From JBCBSZ01 sp039185015 (GTDB taxonomy: Bacteria; Actinomycetota; Acidimicrobiia; Acidimicrobiales; Poriferisodalaceae): a stretch of DNA of 58,751 nt. Made by a program: the position numbers and the translations under genes. Location: the NCBI GenBank assembly GCA_039185015.1, contig JBCDAU010000034.1, positions 1 through 58,751 of the forward strand. Direction: 5' to 3'. Shown one piece after another: positions 32,554-40,418 of this stretch (within the stretch, counting starts at the first letter, position 1; every line of letters starts with the position of its first letter). The notes beneath the pieces are model-generated. The model was not told the DNA's origin. It saw only the letters and a list, made by a program, of their open reading frames with translations, and made no database searches.

Positions 32554-33387
32554 ATGAAGATGGTTCGACGAGTGTCCGCTGCGTTCCTCGTGGTGGCATC
32601 CGTGCTCGTGGTGGGTGGAACGGCCTCGGCTCAGACGACCGGGTGCTCACCGGAGACCGTCTCGATCAGCTCGGGGACACTGTTCACACCGGGCAACGGC
32701 GACTCCCAGACCGATTGGGTGACCGTCGACTGGCCCGCCGGCTCGATCATCAGCGCGACCATCGACACCGCCGACCCCGGCCACGTCACGGCCCGCGCCC
32801 AGAACGTCGGCCAGATCAACGAGACGATCACCATCCGGTTCAACGTCGCCGGTCAGGGTGTCATCGCCCTCGACCCGACGCCGGACCTGCCGATCGACCT
32901 CGTCAACGACGGACCCTTCTCGTTCACCTTCGTGGCGCCGGGCCCGATCAACCGGGTGCGGATGTCGCACGGCTGGTACGCGAACGGCCTCCAGGGCGAC
33001 GTGACCAACTCGATCCAGGGCATCGCCGAGCTCAGCTGCGTCGCCGAGCAGGTGACGACGACGACCGCACCGCCGCCCACCGTCACGACGCCGCCGCCGC
33101 CCGTCACCGAGGCCACGACCACCACCACCGAGGCCACGACCACCACGACCGAAGCCACGACGACCACCGAGGCGACGACGACGACCGAGGCGACAACCAC
33201 CACGGCGCCGACGACGTCCACGACGGCACCGCAGTCGACCACCAGCGAGCCCGACGGCGGCGGTGGCGGCGGTGAGCTGCCTCGCACCGGCCCGAACGAC
33301 GGCCTGGTCCGCATCGGCATCCTGCTCGCCGGCGCCGGCGCCGCCCTGCTGCTCGTCGAGCGGGTCGGCTTCCGAGAGGCTCGCTGA
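32554..33387 (+). CDS. LPXTG-type cell-surface protein with Thr-rich stalk, 277 aa
   Basis: The signal peptide (VRRVSAAFLVVASVLVVGG, cleavage probably after TASA) precedes a domain of about 135 residues rich in beta strands. A Thr/Glu/Ala tandem stalk follows (repeats of EATTTT, about residues 188-230). The end has LPRTG, a hydrophobic helix (IGILLAGAGAALLLVE) and a basic tail, the sortase sorting signal. AAGGGG stands 9 bases before the ATG at 32554; another ATG at 32545 is close behind. No sortase gene is in the window. The binding target is unknown. Confidence 0.88.
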   Translation: MKMVRRVSAAFLVVASVLVVGGTASAQTTGCSPETVSISSGTLFTPGNGDSQTDWVTVDWPAGSIISATIDTADPGHVTARAQNVGQINETITIRFNVAGQGVIALDPTPDLPIDLVNDGPFSFTFVAPGPINRVRMSHGWYANGLQGDVTNSIQGIAELSCVAEQVTTTTAPPPTVTTPPPPVTEATTTTTEATTTTTEATTTTEATTTTEATTTTAPTTSTTAPQSTTSEPDGGGGGGELPRTGPNDGLVRIGILLAGAGAALLLVERVGFREAR

Positions 33388-33398
33388 CGGACGCGACT

Positions 33399-33424
33399 CG
33401 GCCGGGGTCGTGCGACCCCGGCCG
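33399..33424. terminator. 12-bp perfect hairpin after the surface-protein gene
   Basis: CGGCCGGGGTCG pairs fully with CGACCCCGGCCG with TG between the arms (the loop would open to at least four bases). It begins 11 bp after the stop codon. Confidence 0.8.
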
Positions 33425-33461
33425 GACTTGATCGCTCGGACGCCCGGTCGATGAACCGGAC

Positions 33462-33608
33462 ATGTCGTGGATGCGAGCCGACGCCTGGGTGCCGACCGAT
33501 CGGCCGGCGCCGGTCCGCAGACGTTTCGCCCAGATCGTGATCGGCGTCACTCTCGGCCCGTTCGGGATCATCTTCGCGACCTGGTCGAACGGCGAGTGGG
33601 TGATCTGA
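33462..33608 (+). CDS. possible 48-aa single-span membrane protein
   Basis: A short frame, MSWMRADAWVPTDRP at the start, a basic stretch VRRRF, then one hydrophobic segment (AQIVIGVTLGPFGIIFATW) and SNGEWVI. The layout of a basic patch followed by a helix suggests a real small membrane protein. The ribosome site is weak. It is followed by hairpins of the CCCGGA-loop family. Confidence 0.4.
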   Translation: MSWMRADAWVPTDRPAPVRRRFAQIVIGVTLGPFGIIFATWSNGEWVI

Positions 33609-33627
33609 GCGGGGTTGATTCCCGGGT

Positions 33628-33659
33628 GGGGCCCCGGAGCCCCCGGAGCTCGGTGCTCC
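33628..33659. repeat. hairpins of the CCCGGA-loop family after the small frame
   Basis: GGGG, loop ccccggag, CCCC at 33628-33643, followed at once by GGAGC-tcggt-GCTCC at 33645-33659. The block sits about 20 bp after a stop codon and resembles those at 51682 and 54016. Confidence 0.55.
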
Positions 33660-33734
33660 GACCCCCTCCCGGTGTCCTCGGCCTGACGGCCTGCGGCCCG
33701 GGCCGTCCCGTTGCCGGAGCGGACAGACCCCGGA

Positions 33735-34226
33735 CTACCCGATGGGGTGGCCGTACATCTCCTTGAGCGGGTTGCGGATGATCTCCAGGCGCTCCCCGTC
33801 CGGCCCGGCGAAGTACGTCGAGTCGTGAACGTCCTCCGGGCCCACGTTCACGATGCCGGCCTCGGCCAGTCGACCGCGGATCACGTCGTAGTCCTCCGGT
33901 GAGACCGAGATGGCGACGTGGTGGAGCCCGCCGAGCACCTCGGCGTAGTCACCGAGGTCGAGCCCGGGGAAGTCGAAGTAGGCGATCGTGTTGCCGTTGC
34001 CCACGTCGAAGAAGAAATGGGTCGAGCCCTCGTAGTCCCGGTTCTCGAACAGCTCGACCAGCGGGAAGCCGAGCACGTCTCGGTAGAAGCGGATCGTCCG
34101 CTCGATGTCGCTGCTCAGCAGCGCCGTGTGATGGATGCCCTGCCCGGTGCTCACCGGACGGGCCTCACGCGGCTCCAGGTACTGGCCACGCAGCTCGTCC
34201 CACTCAGCGGTGCGGTCGGTCGTCAT
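33735..34226 (-). CDS. VOC family (glyoxalase-like) protein, 163 aa
   Basis: After a 28-residue lead, GIHHTALLSSDIERTIRFYRDVLGFPLV starts the first VOC module. GGLHHVAISVSPEDYDVI starts the second, and FAGPDGERLEIIRNPLKEM ends it. His33 or neighbours, the later HH pair and the Glu of LEII are candidate metal ligands. It lies 11 bp after the YceI gene on the same strand and may be co-transcribed. The substrate is unknown. Confidence 0.87.
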   Translation of the reverse strand: MTTDRTAEWDELRGQYLEPREARPVSTGQGIHHTALLSSDIERTIRFYRDVLGFPLVELFENRDYEGSTHFFFDVGNGNTIAYFDFPGLDLGDYAEVLGGLHHVAISVSPEDYDVIRGRLAEAGIVNVGPEDVHDSTYFAGPDGERLEIIRNPLKEMYGHPIG

Positions 34227-34236
34227 GTCGCCTCCT

Positions 34237-34791
34237 CTAGCCGGCCGGCGCGAACTGCGCCTCGAGCTCGATCTGGACCTTGTCGCCGATCATCACCTTG
34301 TCAGCTCCGAGCGGCACCTCGAACTCGATGCCGAAGTCCTTGCGGGAGATCGACCCGGTCGCTGAGAAGCCGGCGTGGACGCTCTGGTCGAACGGGAACG
34401 TCTCGGTGCCGTTGAACTCGATGTCGAGGGTGACCGGCTTGGTCACGCCGCGGATGGTGAGGTCGCCGGTCGCCGTGTACTCGCCATCGGTGCCGTCGAT
34501 GGCGGTCGAGACGAAGGTCATCCGGGGCGATGCGTCGGCGTCGAAGAAGTCGGTGCCGGTCAGGTGAGCGTCGCGGTCGGCGTTGTTCGTGTCGACCGAG
34601 GCGAGGTTGACGTCGGCGGTCAGCGAGCAGGCCGAGAGGTCGGTGCCGACGACGAGCTCGGCGGTGAAGTCGCCGAAGCGGCCCCGGACCTTCGACAGGC
34701 CCATGTGGCGCACGACGAACTCGACCGAGGAGTGGCTGTTGTCGATCGCCCAGGTGCCGGCGGTGAGGGGAAGGGTGGCGGTGGTGGTCAT
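34237..34791 (-). CDS. yceI: YceI-family lipocalin-like protein, 184 aa
   Basis: The family pattern is complete: AGTWAIDNSHSSVEFVVRHMGLSKVRGRF at the start, then SVDTNNADRDAHL, ASPRMTFVST, LTIRGVTKPVTLDIEF and SRKDFGIEFEV. YceI folds as a lipid- or isoprenoid-binding barrel. No signal peptide is seen, so it is cytoplasmic. It diverges from a MarR gene across overlapping promoters and a paired operator, so it is very probably the MarR target. Confidence 0.94.
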   Translation of the reverse strand: MTTTATLPLTAGTWAIDNSHSSVEFVVRHMGLSKVRGRFGDFTAELVVGTDLSACSLTADVNLASVDTNNADRDAHLTGTDFFDADASPRMTFVSTAIDGTDGEYTATGDLTIRGVTKPVTLDIEFNGTETFPFDQSVHAGFSATGSISRKDFGIEFEVPLGADKVMIGDKVQIELEAQFAPAG

Positions 34792-34818
34792 CGGGGGCTC
34801 CCGTTCGAGGCTGGATAC

Positions 34819-34865
34819 TTCAGATCTGAACTATATGGGTTCCGGCAAGATAGTTCAACTCTGAA
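34819..34865. promoter_or_regulatory. face-to-face promoters with two MarR-type operators
   Basis: TTCAGATCTGAACTAT (34819-34834) is mirrored by ATAGTTCAACTCTGAA (34850-34865), with mismatch at two positions. Each arm holds a TTCAnnnnTGAA palindrome. On the reverse strand TTGAAC (34852-34857), a 17-base spacer and TATAGT (34830-34835) make a good promoter for yceI. On the forward strand CTGAAC (34826-34831), 17 bases and GATAGT (34849-34854) serve marR. A dimer on either arm would block both. Confidence 0.82.
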
Positions 34866-34898
34866 CCATCGACGCCGCGTCCGGGGTAGGCTCCGACC

Positions 34899-35360
34899 AT
34901 GACCCCGCGCTGGCTCGACGACGCCGAACAGGCTGCGTGGCGCCACTTCCTCGATGCGCAGATCCGACTGAACGACCGACTCGACCGGGAGCTCCGCGCC
35001 GCCCACGACCTCGGACTCGACGACTACGAGGTGCTCGTGCACCTGAGCGAGCAGCCCGACCTGCGCCTCCGCATGAGCGACCTGGCCGACCGCCTCGTCC
35101 ACTCCCGCAGCCGGCTGACCTACCGGGTCGACCGGATGGTGCAGACCGGCTACCTCACCCGTGAGCAGTGCCCTGATGACAAGCGCGGCACCTTCGCCGT
35201 GATCACCCCGCTCGGGCTCGAGCTGCTCGCGACCGCAGCGCCCACCCACGTCGACGGCGTGCGTCGCCACCTCACCGACCAGATGAGCCGCGACGAGTTC
35301 CTGCAGCTGGGCGCTGTTCTCGGCCGGGTCGCGGAGCAGCTGCGGAGCGAAGGCGATTGA
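34899..35360 (+). CDS. MarR-family transcriptional regulator, 153 aa
   Basis: A winged-helix MarR protein: dimer helices at the N-terminus (FLDAQIRLNDRLDRELRAAH), recognition region LRMSDLADRLVHSRSRLTYRVDRM, and the wing with CPDDKRGTFAVITPLG. The TTCAnnnnTGAA sites ahead of it are the likely operators. Its end overlaps the TTG start of the DNA ligase gene, so regulator and ligase may be made from one transcript. Confidence 0.93.
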   Translation: MTPRWLDDAEQAAWRHFLDAQIRLNDRLDRELRAAHDLGLDDYEVLVHLSEQPDLRLRMSDLADRLVHSRSRLTYRVDRMVQTGYLTREQCPDDKRGTFAVITPLGLELLATAAPTHVDGVRRHLTDQMSRDEFLQLGAVLGRVAEQLRSEGD

Positions 35361-36424
35361 GCCTCCCCCTCGGCCCACCGGTCGAACCGATGCTGGCCAA
35401 GAAGGCCACCAAGCTCCCCGCCGGGGAGCTGCTCTACGAACCCAAGTGGGACGGCTTCCGCTGCCTGGTCTTCCGCGATGGTGACGACGTCACCTTGCAG
35501 TCGCGCAACGGCAAGCCGTTCAACCGGTACTTCCCCGAGCTGCCCGAGCCGCTGGCCGACGCGCTCCCCGATCGCTGCGTCGTCGACACCGAGCTCGTCG
35601 TGCCAGGCGCCGCCGGCCTCGACTTCGATGCGCTCTCCCAGCGGATCCACCCGGCCGAGAGCCGGGTCCGCATGCTGGCCGAGACCACGCCGGCCGAGGT
35701 GGTCGTCTTCGACGTGCTCGCCGTCGACGACGTCGACCACCGCCCGACTCCGCTCCGGGACCGTCGGGCGCTGCTCGAGTCGATGCTCGACGGGGCGACC
35801 GCGCCCGTCCACCTCAGCCTGGCGACCACCGATCCCCAGCTCGCCGCCGACTGGTTCGCCCGCTTCGAGGGCGCCGGGCTCGACGGCGTCGTGGCGAAGG
35901 AGCTCGACGGCACCTACCGTCCGGGCGAGCGAGGATGGGTCAAGGTCAAGCCCGAGCGCACCGCCGACGTCGTCGTCGCCGGCTTCCGGATCCACAAGGA
36001 CGGCACGGGCGTCGGATCGCTGCTGCTGGGTCTGTACGCGGACGACCGCCTGCAGAACGTGGGGGTCGCGTCGAGCTTCACGGCCGCCCGGCGGGCCGAG
36101 CTCGTCGAGGAGCTGTCCCCGCATCTGATGGAGACGATCGACGGCCATCCGTGGGCGTCGTGGGCCGACGAGGAGGCGCATCGGTCGGGCCGCATGCCTG
36201 GCGGCCCATCACGGTGGAACAACGGCAAGGACCTGTCGTGGATCCCGGTGCGGCCCGACCTGGTCGCCGAGGTGAAGTACACCCAGCTCGAGGGAGGCCG
36301 CTTCCGCCACGCCACCAAGTGGCTCCGCTGGCGACCCGACCGGATCCCGGAGTCGTGCACCTACGACCAGCTCGACGTCCCGCCGGCCCGCGAGCTGTCC
36401 GAGGTCTTCGGCGCCGACGAGTAG
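35357..36424 (+). CDS. ATP-dependent DNA ligase (LigC-like), 355 aa
   Basis: The nucleotidyl-transfer lysine is Lys30 in LYEPKWDGFRC, followed by ligase motifs SRNGKPFNRYFPEL, VVDTELVV, FDVLAVD and GVVAKELDGTYRPGERGWVKVK. The OB-fold follows with DVVVAGFRIHKDGTGVGSLLLG. Actinobacterial LigC enzymes have this size and act in repair. The TTG start overlaps the MarR stop; it gives the usual PPVEPMLAK beginning, which an internal ATG at PMLAK would cut. Confidence 0.92.
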   Translation: MSLPLGPPVEPMLAKKATKLPAGELLYEPKWDGFRCLVFRDGDDVTLQSRNGKPFNRYFPELPEPLADALPDRCVVDTELVVPGAAGLDFDALSQRIHPAESRVRMLAETTPAEVVVFDVLAVDDVDHRPTPLRDRRALLESMLDGATAPVHLSLATTDPQLAADWFARFEGAGLDGVVAKELDGTYRPGERGWVKVKPERTADVVVAGFRIHKDGTGVGSLLLGLYADDRLQNVGVASSFTAARRAELVEELSPHLMETIDGHPWASWADEEAHRSGRMPGGPSRWNNGKDLSWIPVRPDLVAEVKYTQLEGGRFRHATKWLRWRPDRIPESCTYDQLDVPPARELSEVFGADE

Positions 36425-36435
36425 GTTCTGCGCCC

Positions 36436-37542
36436 ATGCTGTTCGAGGGGACGACGGTCGATCGGGCCACCTTCGCCGGGGGGACCGGCTGGGAGCTCAA
36501 GCCCGAGGGGGCGTGCCGAGGCGAGGTCTGCGTGCCGTTGCCCGGCGGCGTCGACGGTGACACGGTCGAGGTCGGCGCGGTCGCCCAACGGCTCGGCATG
36601 CCCATCGTCGGCGACGAGGCGTCGGGGCTCTCGGCGCTCGGGCCGGCCACGGTGTCGGGTCGGGCGCTGGCCACGACGGCGGCCCCCGACCTCGAGCTCC
36701 CCCTCGTGCTCTCCGACGACACCTGGCGGCTCGCCGACCAACGCGGACGCCGGACGGTCATCGTCGCCTGGGCTCCCTGGTGAGGGTGCCGCTTCGACCT
36801 CCCCGGGTGGGAGGCACTGCATCGTGAGCTGAGCCCGGCCGGCGTCGACGTCGTGACCGTCTGTCTCGACGTCGAAGGCCGCGAGGGCGCCCGACCCGAC
36901 CTCGAAGCCGTCGACGGGGTGACCCACATCGCCGTGGTCGACGAGCGCCATCTGCTCGACGAGGCCTTCGGGATCATCAACGTGCCGATGGCCGTGTGGG
37001 TCGATGAGGACCTGCGGATCGTGCGACCGGCAGAGGCGGCCTGGCCGACCCCGGGGCGTGAGATGGGTTCGGCCGCAGCCGCGCCCGATGACGTACCCGA
37101 ACGAGTCGCCCGGATGATGACCAACGCCGGCCAGATCGTCGCCGACCGCGAGTGGTACGCCCCGGCGCTGCGCGACTGGGCGGCCAACGGCGCCGACAGC
37201 GAGTACGTGCTCGACAGCACGCGCGTGCTCGAGGGGTCGGTCCCCCGTGGCGCCGAACAGGCGGAGGCCGCGGCCCGCTTCGAGCTCGGCCAGCACCTGC
37301 ACCGGACCGTCGGCTCCGACGCCGCCGTGCCCCACTTCCGTGAGGCGCATCGGCTCGACCCGGGCAACTGGACCTACAAGCGCCAGGCCTGGGAGCTCGC
37401 CTCGCGGGTCGACGGACCGCTCGCTCGCTTCTGGCAGGGCCCGAAGCCGGGTGCCGAGGGGGACTGGCCCTACGACGGCGACTGGGTGAGCGACATCGAG
37501 GCGTCCGGTCCCGAGAACTACTACCCGCCGGCGGTTCGCTGA
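36436..37542 (+). CDS. ResA-like selenoprotein with WAPWUGC motif (in-frame TGA), 368 aa
   Basis: An ATG frame runs 115 codons to TGA at 36781-36783 and continues in the same frame for 252 codons of good protein. Across the TGA the sequence reads VIVAWAPW-U-GCRFDLPGWEAL, a thioredoxin-fold redox motif with Sec in place of the first Cys; Cys118 is its partner. This matches the WAxxUGC pattern that I recall for a ResA-like selenoprotein family. A thioredoxin fold continues (VVTVCLDVEG, INVPMAVWVDED), then a TPR-like part. A stem-loop right after the TGA fits a SECIS. A broken gene is the alternative, but the continuation is intact. Confidence 0.85.
36784..36817 (+). promoter_or_regulatory. candidate bacterial SECIS stem-loop
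   Basis: CCTCCC (36798-36803), loop CGGGT, GGGAGG (36809-36814): a 6-bp perfect stem. GTG (36786-36788) and CAC (36815-36817) extend its base across a bulge. The loop opens 21 bases after the TGA and has G at its second position, within the limits known for bacterial SECIS elements read by SelB. Confidence 0.65.
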
Positions 37543-38396
37543 GCGCCGAGGGCAGCCACCCGCTCCGCCAGGCGCGGCGCGTTCAGCTCGTCCTCACAGA
37601 GCCGGGCGAGGTCGGCCGTCGGTCCGGCCCAACGCCACTCGTCCACGGTGCCGACCTCGGCGTCGGTCTCGAGCGTGGCGAGGCGTCGGAACAGCAGGGC
37701 ATGGTCCCGCTGCTCGACCAGCGTCGCCGCGAGCTTCGCGGCACCACGGGGCTTCACCTCCCACTCGCCGACGTCGGCGGGGACCCGGTCGAGGTGCCGG
37801 TAGTGGGCGAGGACGGTCGCCGAGGACTTGGCGCCCCACCCCTCGAGGCCGGGGAAGCCGTCGGCGCTGTCACCGACGAGTGCGAGCCAGTCGGGGATCG
37901 ACGCCGGCTCGACGCCGAACTTGGCGATCACGCCGTCGTGGTCGCGCAGCTCCCCTCGGCGTCGATCGAGCTGCACGACTCGATCGTCGCGAACGCACTG
38001 GGCGAGGTCCTTGTCGGGGGTGCAGATGACGACCCGATCGACCCGGTCGTCGGCATCGGCCACGGCCGCCGCGGAGGCCAGCGCGTCGTCGGCCTCGACC
38101 TCGACCATCGGCCAGACCGTCAGCCCGGCCGCCCGGAGGACCTCCTCCAGCAGATCGAACTGGGACCGCAGGTCCTCGTCGATCCCGGAGCCGTCCTTGT
38201 AGCCCGGCCACAGGTCGTTGCGGAAGCTCTCGATGACGTGATCGGTGGCCACACCGACGTGCGTGGCGCCGTCGGCGAGCAGATCGAGCATCGACGAGAG
38301 CACCCCGCGGACCGCTCCACGACGGGGCGATCGGTTGTTCGGTGCGTAGTGATAGCGAAAGAGCTCGTACGTGCCGTCGACGAGATGGACGTGCAT
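37521..38396 (-). CDS. 5'-3' exonuclease (DNA polymerase I N-terminal type), 291 aa
   Basis: The PIN-like/FEN fold is clear: MHVHLVDGTYELFRYHYA, RNDLWPGYKDGSG, EVEADDALASAAAVAD, ICTPDKDLAQCV and the helix-hairpin-helix region LVGDSADGFPGLEGWGAKSSATVLAHY. The acidic metal ligands (Asp7, the EADD group, DKD and GDSAD) are present. It acts on flaps in repair. Its 3' end overlaps the selenoprotein gene by 22 bases, tail to tail. The nearby DNA ligase makes a repair pairing possible. Confidence 0.92.
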   Translation of the reverse strand: MHVHLVDGTYELFRYHYAPNNRSPRRGAVRGVLSSMLDLLADGATHVGVATDHVIESFRNDLWPGYKDGSGIDEDLRSQFDLLEEVLRAAGLTVWPMVEVEADDALASAAAVADADDRVDRVVICTPDKDLAQCVRDDRVVQLDRRRGELRDHDGVIAKFGVEPASIPDWLALVGDSADGFPGLEGWGAKSSATVLAHYRHLDRVPADVGEWEVKPRGAAKLAATLVEQRDHALLFRRLATLETDAEVGTVDEWRWAGPTADLARLCEDELNAPRLAERVAALGAQRTAGG

Positions 38397-38512
38397 GAGA
38401 CGAAGGCTGGCACACGATGACCCCTCCCGACCCGGTGGGCGACGCCACGACCCCCCTCGGTGTGCCCAGGCGCGACGTGCCCGATGGGGAACGTGCCGTA
38501 CGGTGGCCCTCC

Positions 38513-39388
38513 GTGCGTACTCGACTGACCGCGTGGAGCGTCGCCCTCACCACGATCGTGGTGGCGGTGGTCGCCGTGACCGTGACGCTGGGCGCCTCCG
38601 CCGACGACGGTGACCGCACCGTCGTGGCGACCGCCGGCGAGGACGGCCGCTACTGGCTCACGACCAGCACCGGCACGGTGGTGGGCTTCGGCGACGCCGC
38701 CGATCACGATGACCTCGACGGCCGGGCTCCCGCCGGCATCGCCGACATCGACGCCGTGCCCGACGGCTCGGGCTACTGGCTCGCCGACGTCGACGGCACC
38801 GTCTACGTGCTGGGCGATGCCGAGTTCTTCGGTTCGGCCGCGGCGACGACGCTCTCCGGCACGGTCACCGACCTGACGGCCACGACCACGGGCGAGGGCT
38901 ACTGGCTCGCCACCGACACCGGCGAGGTGCTCGTCTACGGCGACGCCGTCGACCACGGCGACGCCTCGGAGCTGCCGCTGGTCGAGCCGATCGTCGGCAT
39001 GGGCGTCACCGCCGACGGCGGCGGCTACTGGTTGGTCGCCTCGGACGGCGGCATGTTCGCCTACGGCTCGGCGCGGTTCTTCGGCTCGTTGGGTGACACC
39101 CAGCTGGCATCACCGATCGTCGGGATGGCTGCCACCGACGGCGGAGGGGGTTACTGGCTCGTCGCGGCCGACGGCGGCGTCTTCGCCTTCGGCGATGCCG
39201 GCTTCTTCGGCGGTGCGGCCGACATCCCGCTCGTCGCCCCGATCGCCGGGATCGTCCCGACGCCGTCCAACGACGGTTACTGGCTCGTCGCGACCGACGG
39301 TGGGGTCTTCGCCTACGGCGACGCCCCGTTCCTCGGATCGAGCGGCGGCACCGAGTTGGACGGCCCGGTCGTGGGGCTCGCGTCATGA
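38513..39388 (+). CDS. exported YWL-repeat (six-repeat propeller-like) protein, 291 aa
   Basis: After a membrane/signal helix (WSVALTTIVVAVVAVTVTLG) come six repeats of about 42 residues, each opening with GYWL and holding G-x-V-x-x-x-GDA (for example GYWLVAADGGVFAFGDAGFF). Six such units could close a beta-propeller. I recall this repeat as common in Acidimicrobiia exported proteins. I prefer the GTG at 38513; the ATG at 38417 would leave only 20 bp to the divergent exonuclease gene. It overlaps the MauE-like gene (ATGA) and heads the redox operon. Confidence 0.82.
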   Translation: MRTRLTAWSVALTTIVVAVVAVTVTLGASADDGDRTVVATAGEDGRYWLTTSTGTVVGFGDAADHDDLDGRAPAGIADIDAVPDGSGYWLADVDGTVYVLGDAEFFGSAAATTLSGTVTDLTATTTGEGYWLATDTGEVLVYGDAVDHGDASELPLVEPIVGMGVTADGGGYWLVASDGGMFAYGSARFFGSLGDTQLASPIVGMAATDGGGGYWLVAADGGVFAFGDAGFFGGAADIPLVAPIAGIVPTPSNDGYWLVATDGGVFAYGDAPFLGSSGGTELDGPVVGLAS

Positions 39389-39936
39389 GCGGCGCCGAGA
39401 GCGCTCAGCTCGCCTCCATCGCCGCTGTGCTGCTCGCCGGGATCCTCGCCTGGTCCGCCGCGGCCAAGTGGAACGACCGCCACCTCACCGTGCTGCGCTT
39501 CGCTCGCCTCGGCGTTCCGGCGCCTGCGACCGTCGTGCCCGCCGTCGTCGCCGGCGAGGCGGTGTCGGCCATCGCGCTCGTGACGGCACCCCGGGTCGGC
39601 GGTGTGCTCGCCGGGGCGTTGCTCATCGCCTTCACGGTCTTCCTCGTCGGTGCGATCCGTCGGGGCGTCACGGTCGGATGCGGGTGCTTCGGTGGCACCG
39701 CCGACCGTCCGGTCGGCGCCCACGACCTCGTCCGCAACGCCGGCCTCATCGGCCTCGCTGCCACGGCGATGACGACCACTTCGCTCGTACGACCGAGCCT
39801 CGCCGCTCTGGTCCTGGCCAGCGTGATCGCGCTGGCCGCGGTCGTCGTCGCCTCCCTCGCCGACCTCCGTCATCAGACCGGTGGCCGGCTCTGGGTGCTG
39901 CCCGAGCCCGGCGAGCTGGCAGGGGGACGACGATGA
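39385..39936 (+). CDS. MauE/DoxX-like membrane protein, 183 aa
   Basis: Four or five membrane helices with the motif VGCGCFGGTADRPVG between helices, as in MauE-type proteins, whose Cys pair passes electrons or disulfides across the membrane. The first helix carries AAKWNDR, also typical of DoxX/MauE proteins. ATGA overlaps with both neighbours tie it to the operon. With the MauD-like protein it should support disulfide formation in the 12-Cys protein encoded next. Confidence 0.88.
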   Translation: MSGAESAQLASIAAVLLAGILAWSAAAKWNDRHLTVLRFARLGVPAPATVVPAVVAGEAVSAIALVTAPRVGGVLAGALLIAFTVFLVGAIRRGVTVGCGCFGGTADRPVGAHDLVRNAGLIGLAATAMTTTSLVRPSLAALVLASVIALAAVVVASLADLRHQTGGRLWVLPEPGELAGGRR

Positions 39937-40418
39937 GCGGCGGCCTGTGGGTGGCGTCCTACATCGCCCTCTGGGCAGCGGTCGTGCTGCTCGGGCTGAC
40001 CGTCGTCGTGCTGCTCCGCCAGATCGGCGTGCTCCACGCCCGGCTGCAACCGATGGGCGTGCACTTCGCCGGCGAGGGCCCGGAGCTCGACGGCCGGGCA
40101 CCGGCGGCCGGGCCGTTCGAGTACTCGGCGCCGATGACCCTCGTCGCCTTCACCTCCTCGACGTGCGACATCTGTGAGGCGCTCCGTCCGGGGCTGCGCT
40201 CGATCGAGCGCTCCTACGACGACGTCGAGCTCGTCGAGATCGAGTCGTCCGACGCGACCCGGTCGACGTTCCGAGCGTTCAACGTGTCCAACACGCCCTA
40301 CTTCGTCGCGGTCGACGCCGAGGGCATCGTCCGCGGACGCGGCATCGCCAACACCCTCGACCAGATCGAGGAGCTGCTGCGCGAGGCGCTCGACTCGTCC
40401 CCGGCGGTCGACCTGTGA
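39933..40418 (+). CDS. MauD-like membrane-anchored thioredoxin-fold protein, 161 aa
   Basis: One N-terminal helix (IALWAAVVLLGLTVVVLLRQ) anchors an extracytoplasmic thioredoxin fold. The active site is FTSSTCDICEALRPGL, a CxxC reading C-D-I-C, and the cis-Pro region is VSNTPYFVAVD. MauD helps methylamine dehydrogenase light chain fold with its six disulfides. The gene overlaps MauE-like upstream and the 12-Cys protein gene downstream, the same partner set. Confidence 0.9.
   Translation: MSGGLWVASYIALWAAVVLLGLTVVVLLRQIGVLHARLQPMGVHFAGEGPELDGRAPAAGPFEYSAPMTLVAFTSSTCDICEALRPGLRSIERSYDDVELVEIESSDATRSTFRAFNVSNTPYFVAVDAEGIVRGRGIANTLDQIEELLREALDSSPAVDL

Noticed and set aside
33110..33240. Tandem DNA repeat or CRISPR-like array
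   Set aside because: The repetition is codon repetition of Thr/Glu/Ala in a surface-protein stalk; there are no spacers of constant length.
36436..36783. A truncated 115-aa thioredoxin-like pseudogene
   Set aside because: The frame continues intact for 252 codons after the TGA, and the TGA stands exactly at the redox residue, so Sec is the better reading.
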